64,000 nt of DNA from Phalacrocorax aristotelis (lineage: Eukaryota; Chordata; Aves; Suliformes; Phalacrocoracidae): contig NC_134283.1 of NCBI RefSeq assembly GCF_949628215.1, positions 23,538,975 through 23,602,974 of the forward strand, given 5' to 3'. Made by a program: the position numbers and the translations under genes. The notes below the pieces were generated by a model, which saw only the letters and a list, made by a program, of their open reading frames with translations, was not told the origin of the DNA and made no database searches. Below, piece by piece: positions 35,301 through 45,973 of the stretch. Each line of letters begins with the position of its first letter. Position 1 is the stretch's first letter.

Positions 35301-35803
35301 CATGACTTGCTGGTTCCCTTCTCCCCAAACTGCAGACAGGTCATTACATTTCTTTTCAGAGCCAAAAGCTAAGCACTGAGGCAAATGATACACATCTGAG
35401 ATAATGATCTTTCAAAAAATATAGGGGTATCTGACAGCTCCAGGGAAGTGGAACAAGACTTGCCTCCAGCAAGCTGATGTGGCAGAGCTGTACAAGCTCT
35501 GCAGTTGCCCAAGGAGCAGAGTACAATGTGCTGCTTCAGCAGTGGCAGGAAGATATGGATAACACCCTGCAGTTGACAGGGAGCGCTAATCCTACAAACT
35601 GAAGGGATACAAGCACACAAAATAAAATTGATTAGCTCTACCATATTAAGTTTTGGCAGAGACATTCATTTGGAGGCTTATAAATAAACCTTTCGATTAA
35701 TACAAGCTTATCTTCCTTGCTGCCCTGAAAGTTACAGACGTTAACAATAAACGAATTTGCTAAATTTTGACAAAAACATTCATGATACCAAGACTCAAAA
35801 TTA

Positions 35804-35935
35804 AAACAAACCAACCAACCCGAAACCCACAAAAAAAGAAAAACCCAAAACAAAAACAAAAAAACCCCACACCCCAAACCAAACCAACAACAAAAAACTT
35901 TCCACCAAACCACCACACGAAACAAAACAAATTCC
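35804..35935. repeat. A/C-only low-complexity tract
   Basis: About 130 bases almost free of G and T on the plus strand (runs such as CAAAACAAAAACAAAAAAACC). The minus strand, sense for RSPRY1, is G/T-rich with several GGG and GGGG runs. No periodic unit. Confidence 0.85.
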
Positions 35936-38900
35936 AGAACAGACAGTACTGGGAAGTCTGGGCTTTTTCGGTACAAAGGAGAGGTGCAGAATTGCATAGA
36001 AACAACAAAAACAATGCATGTTTTTTTAAAGCTTTTTCTATTACATTTAATAATACCCATTTCAGAAAGGATAAGGCTTTACCTATATTATTATCCAGAA
36101 ACCAATGAGAGTTCTTTTCGGTTACAGGGAGATCAACTCATTGTAGTAAACTGCAATAATACATACTTAGTTTAAGGTACCTCATATGTCAACAAAAGAT
36201 AAACTACAGAAGCATTCTGAGGTGCAAATCAAGAGGGAGCTCAAAACAATTCACATGGCGTAGTCCTGCCATGGAAACTAGATCTAGGGTTAGCACAGAG
36301 GCATCCGAGTAATCACACCGTAGGCTATGGAAAGATGCTCAGAGCAGGGACTGCTCGAATCAGGGGCAGATTCTTGTCAGCAAACAACTGCCTTTGTGTA
36401 ACAGAGCCAAAATGGTGAAATGCAATAGTTGTGCTGTTTCTTGCCTGTAAACTCATCTTAGTGCTTTTGTTTCTTTTAAGCCAGAGCTGGGGCTTGTTTT
36501 CAAAGGAAGGTTAGGTACTGAACTACCCTGTAGAAGGCTGAACAGTCTCCTGCTGTAGACCACTGAAATGAGCCCAGCTAGATGGCATGACTAAGCTGTT
36601 ACAAATGCATAAAATACACTGAAAACAGTTTTGAATGTGTGAAAGATTTTGATAACCTTGCTGAAAAATTCAGTGATGCCTCTGTTGGAAGCTTGCATTG
36701 TCGACTGTCTGACAACTGCCTCAGAGAGCAGAGCAAAGATCAGACAGTGTCTAGACCCTCCTATTCTCAGCCTCACCAAATTTGTCACTTTATGACACTG
36801 GTTATCATCTCAAACATGAAAAAATCTAACACCACCGCATGAAACAGTCTGAAGAATCTTCCACTTGTAGTTCATTCAAGCAGCATTGGAGGATGGCCCA
36901 ATCTTTCAGTGCCAGTAGCTGAGAAACAGTTTTGTGACCTTCCTTGCCAACCACAGAAAGCCAGCAGCTCTTTCTTTGCTAGCCTAACTTTGGGACTGCC
37001 CAGCAGAGCAGGAGACATCCTCTGATTCTCTTTCCTCCTGTAAGTGGATACAGCATAAGCTATTCAAAAGACTGCCATCACATCAAATATAACATGTAGG
37101 TCACTAGGTCAGCAAACCTGCCTCAGAGGCACTAATGGGAAGTGTGATCCCTGATCTGGGGCTTCCAAAACTGAAATCTACAGAACTTGATGCACAGCTC
37201 TAGGCAGATCACTGGAACCCCTTAACTCACCTATTAAAAAGAAAACCAAAAAAGCCCCCATAAGAACCCAGCTTTGCTTCTCCCCATTTGTCTCTTCAGG
37301 TTCTGCCTTGTAGCTCTCTGCCCAGCTACAAATCTACCATGAAAGCACACTAGAGAAGAGATCCTGATGTTGGGTAGATGACCACATCTAACACAAGTGC
37401 TTCTGTTAGCAGCAGAGCCAGTGACTCCAGGTCTTACAGGTATCCTGCTCCTACCATGGAGCTGTGATACTTTTTTTACAGTGTTTTAAAGCCTCTACCT
37501 GCATGAAGAAACTCGGAGGAAGTTGGTCAGTGGGTTTCAGGGCTCCTGTGGCCAAGAGGAGGAAGGGGACGGACTGCAGAGAGATGACTCAGACAAGCAC
37601 ACGTGGGTTAAGAAGGGGACCAAAGACAAGCATGGTCATGTTTCACAAGGCAGTCTAAAACTGGTTTAAAAGTACGTACCCATTTAGTTTGTTATGCCTA
37701 CACATCAAAAAAGGCAGAAAGCTCAAAAACCATTTAAGACACTCAAAAACCTGTAATGATAACAGGAACACAAAGCCATGGTTATCTGGGGCTTTTCCTA
37801 AATAACTTTGAGGAATGTCAGGAAAATTGAGATTAAACTGTTTTATTAATTATATTTCGGTACTTTTTCACCAAATGTACCAGAAGGTGAAGCTCTAAAG
37901 AGAAAAAAAACCTCACCTGCTGTTCAATTTTTTAAACACCTTTCACCCCAGGACTGATGCATTGACCAAGAGTTTGACTGCAAATACATACATCATTCTT
38001 CACTTGTCATTAGGTGAACATTTTAAAAAGCAGTAAAAAACTAAGCCTTCCCCATGTCTCCAGCTGTTCCCAGACAGCCATGCTTTTAGAAAAAAAGACC
38101 ACCACTGTATCTGCTGGGTTTTCTTTTCAATATCACTTTATAGCATCTTCCCCTGTCTACAGGAAGGTATAAAATCCACACAAATGGCACAACCATCTGG
38201 CCTGTAGTTCACCAACTGCCCTCTAACCTATGATTCAAGTTATATTAACATCAGTTTGTGCACATGCCCTGAAGCAAGCAATCCAAAAAGCCATACCAAT
38301 ACTTCAAATCAAGATATCCATCCTCAACTCTGGTCCCTTCTCCTCATGTCCAGCAGAACACTCAGATATTCACAAACTTCAAGCAAAAGTGGAGCACTTC
38401 CTATAGCAAAAAAGCCTTAGAAAGGGAGAAAAATAACTACACTTGCACATGTTTTGCATGCCTAGAAACCACTGCTTCTCCAAGGAAAAGGATGGATTTC
38501 TTGTCACTGATCATGGCAACTCATGAACACCCATTAATAAACGTACATTAATAAATAAGGAGCAGTACCTCAGCCCAGACTTTGAGCCAGCAAGTACCCC
38601 TGCCAAATGGGCAAAACCTACCAGATACACAAAGTTCCCATGGCAGAGTTGGGTAAATGTCTTAGCACAAGCTTGGCCACAACAGTGGTGGATCAAGGTA
38701 CGAGATCACTACAAGCACAGCTGAAGAGCCATCATGATTCACTGCTCACACAACCTCAGTAGTCATGCATGAACATTTGACTTTTATTAGACCTCAGCAA
38801 CATGATGAGGAATAGAAAAAGAAATAGAGATCATGCTGTCAGAGCCACTGCCACGCCAACTTCGCAGTCACCGCATACAAACCAGGAAGGGAAAACAAAA

Positions 38901-41290
38901 ATATACTGTCAGGACACATGGAAATGAAAAGCACAAAATGACACGACACAATTCTAATCAGATCTTTGAAAGACAATGAACCCCAGCACAGCACCTTTAC
39001 CTGCACTACTTTAAAGCAAGGAATAAATTCAAAGTCTACTGAGCAATCATAAGCTCAGAAGGGGCAAAAAACCCCAAAGCCAAACAGTTTAAAATGCTGA
39101 ACACAACATATTGACAATGGAGCAGAACGGGATGAACTTCATCACATTAGCTTGCCTTCAATTCACTACAAGGTGATGGCATTTTAACTTGCTGCCTCTG
39201 TGTTGAGAGGGAAACCTGAAAGTGCACATGACAAGCTCTCCTCCGTTTTGCGAGGATACCACATTACCTAAGTGACTCAGAGAGACCAACAGGACATATT
39301 TCAAAACACAGTATGTTATCAGCTAGGGGAGATATTGATGTGAAAGAAAATTTGAACAAAGAAACCTAAAGAGTAACAGGCCAGTCAACATTCCATGACA
39401 AATCACCGCTTTTATCACTAACTTATTGCTTAGGCTACTAAATACCTCCCTTTTATTCCCTAATTTTAACAAACAAGCGAAAAGCTTGAGGGAAAGGGAC
39501 TTTCATATCACCTGACAGGCAGAGTGCAGAAATGTCCCACTTCATAGGAGGGAGCGAAAATACTTCATCTATTTCAGCCCATCCATGAGGTTCACAGCAA
39601 ATGAAGCATACCAAGAGCCAAGTCCTCCGATGTGAAAATACTGAAAAAGTATCGAGGAAGAGCACTGAGAAGCTGTGCAGGAAACCATCACATCCCTCTA
39701 AGAAAAAAAAGGCGAGCATTGAAAAAAGCACAGAACAAGATAACAGTGAGCTTAAGGGAGCCACTGAGCAATCACTGAATTACAAGGCCAGAGAGTAGGA
39801 TACCAGAGTGGCTAACATGAAGCGTTGCAGTTGAACCCCATGTACAGGAGGCTAAAGGTAAACAAAAAGGAAAATTAAAGACTTAAAGGAAACTGATAAC
39901 CCCACCTACCCAGAAGAACACACCAATATCACAGCTGAAGATAAGGGAGGCGCGTGGACTAGCTGAATTAGCTGTATCAGCAATCCAAGAGTAGGTGAAT
40001 AACTGAGACTAAGCTAAGAATCAGCAATGGCAAGTAGTAATGACAAGAGTTGTCAATGATGCATAACTACATTAAATAACCTGGAGGAGCTTCCTACACA
40101 AGCTATGGACAGCAGATGCTGAAAACTTTTAGAGCTAGTAAGAACCTCGAGAGTGTGTTTCGATGAAAAGGGGAGAGACAAGGAGAAGCAATCACATAAC
40201 TACAGTTGTGTTTCATGCACCTGAAAAAGAACACACCAGGAGAAGTACACAACCTGTTCAATCAGGCTTAGAAATGAGAACAAATAGCAGAGATCGGGGC
40301 ACAAAGCAATAACAGTAATGTCCTAAAGGAAGAGACACAGGACCAGGTGCCAGCAGGAGAAAGGACCTCTTCTGCTGAGTGGGCTTCAGCAGAAGAGAAC
40401 AGAGACATACACAAAAGCACTTGCAGAAGAATGGGCCAGATTTAGATCAAAGAATAGATCAACTCTTTGCATTTTGATAAATGTAAATGAAAAATACATT
40501 TAGCAGCATCCTAGACTCTTAAAATGATACCCCAAGTTTTGAGAATGCACAGTCCTCAGGAAATCCATAGCCAAATATAGGAGTCCAAGAGGACGAGCGA
40601 TTATTTCAGATGGCTCGTAGGTGATGAGAACTCCTAAGATATGTGCATAGTTTAGCAGGGAAATAGCAAAGGTTTGAACACTCAGAAGTAAATGGAAAGA
40701 GTCACAGCACACGAATGTGTATAGGTCTCCACATGACACTAACTTCAGGCACTGAGGGATGTTCAGAAAATTATGAGCAAAGCAGAAAAACTGAACTGAG
40801 GACCAGCGTGAGGGAAAAAAAAAACACACACAAATATGTATTCACTGCAAGACAAAGGACAGAAAAATTAAAAACCTGAGGCAAAGCTAGTGCTAAGTGG
40901 AAAAAAAATATCTTGCTTATGTTGAAGAAAACAAATACTGACACAGATGTAAAAGGAAAAGAAACCACCAAACACATCAGCATTCAGAAAACAATGCAGT
41001 ATCTAGAAGGCTGAATAAATTTAGGAGAGAAAAGGCAGCTCTTATGTCCATATTTCCCCATGGACCAAAGTTCTACTGCATTAGAAACACTGATAAATGC
41101 AGGCTGATCTCCAAATTAACTCTGGGCTCGGGGTGGGTACTGAGAGATTCAGAGCAAGATTTCACAATAACAAAACAGAAAATGAAAGCCAAGACAACTA
41201 TGGTCATTCTCAGGACCTACATTAAGACTCTACCCAGAAGGGACACAGTACCTAATGCCGCCCAACATGAGGTAAGAACTAGCAAAGTTT

Positions 41291-41307
41291 AAAAAAAAAA
41301 AAAAAAA
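41291..41307. repeat. A17 homopolymer
   Basis: 17 A on the plus strand within the RSPRY1 5' intron. Nothing retroposed is recognisable beside it. Confidence 0.9.
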
Positions 41308-42451
41308 GAAAAATTACAGTATGGAAGATAGAAACTGATCAGCAGGAGAGAATCACAGGACTTAAAGGAGAAACACTTGATATTGGCATAATATAAGCAG
41401 TGAAGAGACCAGCACCTAATTAAGAGACCAAAGCAGTACTGTGGTTTTACCACACTGCTAGGAAAGGTGCCACTGCCTCACCTATTGCCCAAGCATGCAA
41501 AACAAAAGATCTAGATAAATAATTGCATTTGGTAGCTGGCTCCACATCTTCATATTTTCCTCTGTACAAGACAGAAAACCTGCTCTGCAGAAATATTTTT
41601 ATATTAAGAGTGGTAAATATTTTTCAGGTTTCTGACTTTTTACATAATATAAAAACATTCAAGGGCTCAACAAAATTCTTCCGCGTGTTTCCGAGCTCCC
41701 GGGAGGGCCCAGAGCGGCATGTCACTTTGTCCTCCCCGGCACACTAAAACCCAGCCCGCACCAAACCGCTGTAGCAAAGCCCTGGTTTTGCAAGTCATAC
41801 AAGTACCAGGAAGATGTCCCCGCACCCAAGAGGCACCGTTAAAAAGTTGCAACGCCTCCGCGCCCCGAGCAGCAGCCGACTTGGGGTGCCCCATCCCAGC
41901 AAACCCCCGTTTCATTCCACTTTTGCCGCTTCTTTTACCAGCTCCTAACTTTACACCTGAGCCCGGCTCTCACCAGCCCCGGGGCCCCCGTCCGCAACAC
42001 CAACGGTGCCCAGCCTGCCGGCAGCCCCCCAGTCACAAAGCAAGAGGGACAGGGCGGCGGCTACCCGTCTTTTATGGCCGGCTTCCCTCTCCGGGGGGCG
42101 CGGGTGACCCCGTCAAGGACCCCCAAAAGCCGGGGGGGCCGGGGGGGGAGGGACATCCGCAGAAATAAGCGGCGCCCAGGGGAGCGCGGGCCGCTGCCTG
42201 AGGCCGGCGGGGCTGGCTCGACCGCCGGCCCCGCACCCGGGACCCTGCCCCGGCGGCAGGCGTGGGCTCCGCGGAAGCGACGGGGCGGGAGCACAGCGCC
42301 TTCCCCCCCCACCCCGACCCACGGCCGGACCCCGCCGCCGCCACCACTCCCACCAGAGCCCGGGGCTGGCGCTGACCCTTCCCTTCAGCGCCGGCCCACC
42401 GCCCGCCCCGCCTCAGGCCCGCCCGCGGGCGGTGCCCGCTCCACTCCTCCC

Positions 42452-42491
42452 CGCCTCGCCTCGCCTCACCTCACCTCGCCTCGCCTCGCCT
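42452..42491. repeat. (CGCCT)8 pentanucleotide repeat in the RSPRY1 5' region
   Basis: Eight tandem pentamers, six CGCCT and two central CACCT. On the RSPRY1 strand these are AGGCG and AGGTG units. The two variant units create GTGAGG sequences that resemble splice donors. It lies about 190 bases inside the inferred RSPRY1 start region. Confidence 0.9.
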
Positions 42492-42879
42492 CAGTCGCAC
42501 CAGGAACGCCGTGCGCCCCCCACCCCGCCTAGCCCCGGCAGCACCGCTCCTTTGTGCCGCGGCGACGGACGGCGAAAAGATGGAGGCCACACATCGCCCG
42601 GCCCCGCCCCCCGCCGTCTCCCGGGCGACCCGCCCCGCCCATAGCTCCGGCTCCGCCGCCGGCTCCAGCGCTTCGCCCAATCGCCCCGCGGGACCGCCCT
42701 GACGTTACCTGGCGGCCAACCCACCCGCGCGCCTGCCCTGCTGGCGGCCGCCCCGCGCGCTCCTCTGCATCCTGTAAGGGCAGCGGAGATTGGCTACTAG
42801 GTGGGGGGAGCCGCCTAAGGAAGAGGTCGCTCGGTTGGTTCTTGTGGGCGGAAGGGGCGGGGCGACTGGACCGGGGCGG

Positions 42880-42952
42880 GCCTGGGAGAGGGGCTCAATG
42901 GCGGCGCTCTGGGCTGGGCTGTGCCTCGCGCTGTAACGGGTTGGCCGTCGTG
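42880..42952 (+). other. PSME3IP1: Candidate non-coding first exon of PSME3IP1
   Basis: Begins near the YY1-like motif and ends at a GTAGGT donor at 42953. It contains a complete upstream frame of 12 codons (ATG 42898-42900, stop TAA 42934-42936). An alternative GTAGGT donor is at about 43307. The exon is inferred from position and motif only. Confidence 0.4.
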
Positions 42953-45827
42953 GTAGGTGGTGGCAGTAGTGGCAGCTGCGGCCCGAGCCTTAGAGGGTGG
43001 TGGCGGGGCTTGGAGTGGGGACTCTGTGGGCGCGGCTTTGGTCGTGCTGTGGGGCCCTTCTGGCGCTGGGGCGGAGAGGGTTGGGCCCGAGAGGGCCAAG
43101 CTCGGGCCCCGCGAGCGCGGCGGGCTGGGGCGCGGCCGTGCCGCGGGCGGGGGCCGCTCCCGGAGGGAGGGAGGAGAAAGGGGGCGGCGGTGGCGGTGAG
43201 GGCTCGGCGGCGGGCGGGGAGCGGGCCCCGGCCTGGGCGTGCGCCGGGAAGGCTCGCCCGCCCGCCCCGAGCGGACTCAGGCACTGACGGGACCTAGTGC
43301 TGGTGGTAGGTGTCTGGCTGCCCGCGGCGTGACGGGGAGCGGCTCTGCACCGCCGGCTGCAGGCCGGCTCCGGGCTGGTGTGCGGCGCTTCATTTGAGGC
43401 GCTGCGGCGGCGTGGGGAGCGCTGCCCGAGCTTCGGGCAGGGGTGGGTAGAGGGGGCCGCTATTTAACGGAGGTCTGAATGTACCGGGAGCTGCACACTG
43501 GCACCACGACCCGATCTCTACTCTAGGTCTGTTATCTAGATCACCTAGCCTAGGTGATGGCAAGGGCAGGGGAGTTCTATGGTTTTGATCTTAGTATCAA
43601 AATGTGTGGGTCGCAGTGGTGACATGTACTCCTGTCACTTAGAGTGGCAGTGTATCACTCACTCAAATGTAGTCACCAGACAAAAACCATAGGTGAGCAG
43701 GGAACAGTTTCAAAACATGGGTGTTTTGTCTGGTCTGGAAGGTGTTCTGTGCATTCGAGGTGCACAGAATGCAACAAGACTAGCAAACTTTGTAAGTGTG
43801 AGTTTACTTAAATGCAGTGCTGCTTGATTTTATTTTTCCCCCCATCTTTATGGCCCAGGATGTGGTGAAGTTATTATTTGCGGAAATGTGTTTCACCAGA
43901 TGCCACTTTCTAGCATGGCACTGAAAATACTGTAGCTGTATGTCAAGTCATAATCAAACCTTAATCCACTACAGATATCTTAAAATATATTGTCTAAGTG
44001 AACTGGCTGAACAAGAAGGCAGATGGCTTTCTGTTGAAGGCTTTAGTCCCCAGATGATATTGTGCACTCACTGAAAACTCTTTAGTTTACTCTCTAAATG
44101 GATGGATCAAGGTGACACAAGCGGAGCACCAGGTTATCTTGTTTGTACAGCGCTGGGGTAGGAAAGCTGGCCTTGTGCTTAGGACCTGTACTCAGGAGGG
44201 AGATTCGGTTTTCATCTCTGTAGGTTTCCAGCTTGAACCACTTTTGGAAATGACACTCAAAGAGCAGGTGCTCCATGCTTTCTGGAAAGGAGATGTGTCT
44301 TAGGGTGGATTTTTGTTAGATGTTCTTCAGAGAATCCTTTTGTCTTGACTTCTTTTGATAATTCCCACCTTAAGAATGCATCCTGCTGTAACACATGTTT
44401 GTCCAGTGCTCTAACCTGGATTTCTTCCGAGACCTCAATTTGTCATTTGTAGGGCAAATAATACCCCACAAAAGTAGCAGTTTTTGTAAGAATGACGGGA
44501 GTCTGCTTTCTGCAGGAGTGGTTCCTTGTGGTTTGAAAAAAGGATGATAAACTGGTTCCTTCCATTATTTGGGTTACTGCCTCCTTCCCTCACTGGGAAG
44601 GTGGTGTTCGGGGTTCTCTTGCAGTGGTGAAATGCAGGCAGGGTGAGAACCTAAATGAATAATATTTGACAGTGCAAGGGCAAATCATCTGTAGTCCCTG
44701 GGGTACATGTTGAAGTTATACCAAGGAAATAAGAAGAAACTAGAAAAACGAGAGAGGTTAGCGTGACTTCAAATGAACAGCTGTGTTTGTTATGTTTATG
44801 TTGTACTTGCCTATACAGGCTTGATGTAAGAAACAAAACTAGACATTAATGCTTCATTCTGTAGCATGGAGTTGGCAGAATAAATCTCGAAAGGAGCCTC
44901 TTAAGGCTAGTACAAGCAGTTTGTTTCACCCTGGGCTTACAGGTGTCAAGGCCATGAGTTTCCTTCCTAGGATGACTCCCTGGAGCATCTCCACCCTATC
45001 CCTAGTACTGCCATGGGTGCCTGGCTAGTATTCTGCGAGAGGATCTCTCAAAGCAGAGGGCAGGTGTGCTGTGTGAGGAGGGCTCTGCTCACTTGGTCAC
45101 AAGTGCTGCTCTTGTTTTCTAATGCCAGCCCTGTTTTAGCCCAAGGGAATTCCCTCTTTCACTCACCTCTTAAACTCTGTATAACCCTGACAGACAGCCC
45201 TCTCCACATCATCTGTCCAAGCCTAGCTCTCCCCAGAGCTGCAAAGGGTGCAGAATGCTTTGGAAGGTTAGAGAGATTAGTTGCTAAGTTCTGAAATCTC
45301 ACTGTTAAGCACTTATAAATATATGTATTCAAATAATTGAAAACAGGCAAGCTTTCTTGAGTTTTCACAGGATGGGCAAAAAGAAATTAGGCAAAATGAG
45401 GGCAAAGTGTTGGATCCTTTTTCCAGAGGTAAGAAGTGTAAGAACTGAAATAAAAGGATGTGAGTGTAGGTGTGGGGGATTTTAATTAATTTTAATTTAA
45501 ATGCTCTATTTATTTAAGCAAGGTAAATCCAAGGTGGGCTGGGCAAAATTGCACTGAAACGTGACTTTTAGAAAAGCAGCCTGAGGCGGATAATTAACAG
45601 GGCAGACATAATTATGACAAAGAGTGAAGAAGGAGTAATAGTTGGTGATTTTAGTCTCAGCAGTTATGCCATGAGTGGGTATCTTAATCAGTACTTACTA
45701 TGTAGTGGTCATTAGAGTACTGAAGTTACTATAAGTGTGGTGGGCCTGTTTTCCAGGGAGTGTGGTAACGTCACATGCGCTGACAAGTGAAATCAGGCCC
45801 CTGGTGTCTTTCATACTGTGTTTTTAG
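42953..45827 (+). other. PSME3IP1: PSME3IP1 first intron region
   Basis: Falls from CpG island into AT-rich sequence. It may contain other 5' UTR exons; I can support none. No repeats are recognised. Confidence 0.5.
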
Positions 45828-45843
45828 GACGGGCTGTTCCACA

Positions 45844-45973
45844 ATGGATGGGGGAGATGGTACTGCTGACCTTGTGATTAACAAGAGGTTTGTATCTGAA
45901 TCGGAGCTAGAGGAGCGACGAAAGAGAAGGCAAGAGGAATGGGAAAAGGTCCGAAAACCTGAAGATCCAGAAG
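45844..45973 (+). CDS. PSME3IP1: PSME3IP1 coding exon 1
   Basis: The exon starts at 45828 after TGTTTTTAG, with 16 bases of 5' UTR, then [20 protein letters not shown] ... KVRKPEDPE and one base before the GTATGG donor. Human has a shorter acidic start (MDGGDDGNLI). Confidence 0.95.

Larger units (their letters stand above)
27230..41700 (-). other. RSPRY1: Long 5' intron region of RSPRY1
   Basis: About 14 kb between the start-codon exon and the CpG-island promoter. It holds the solo LTR, an A/C-only tract and short homopolymers. One or more non-coding 5' exons may lie here, but none can be fixed from the sequence alone. Open frames in this interval are short and show no recognisable domains. 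Confidence 0.6.
41690..43450. promoter_or_regulatory. CpG island: divergent RSPRY1 / PSME3IP1 promoter
   Basis: A strongly GC/CpG-rich block between two divergent genes. Near its centre are two CCAAT boxes in opposite orientation: CCAAT at 42677-42681 and ATTGG at 42789-42793. Between them is a CRE-like TGACGTTA (42700-42707), and GC boxes follow at 42846-42880. A YY1-like CAATGGCGGC lies at 42896-42905. The facing CCAAT boxes suggest that RSPRY1 starts to the left of 42677 and PSME3IP1 to the right of 42793. TATA boxes are not apparent, as expected for housekeeping promoters. In human, as I recall, the two genes also start within about 100 bases of each other. Confidence 0.85.

Noticed and set aside
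35638-36108. Open frames rich in Phe/Val/Gly or Lys/Asn/Pro
   Set aside because: They are translations of the A/C-only tract and its complement.
41719-43297. Long open frames in the central CpG island (up to about 250 residues)
   Set aside because: Same reason: composition-driven, overlapping on both strands, with no domain; the block is the divergent promoter.
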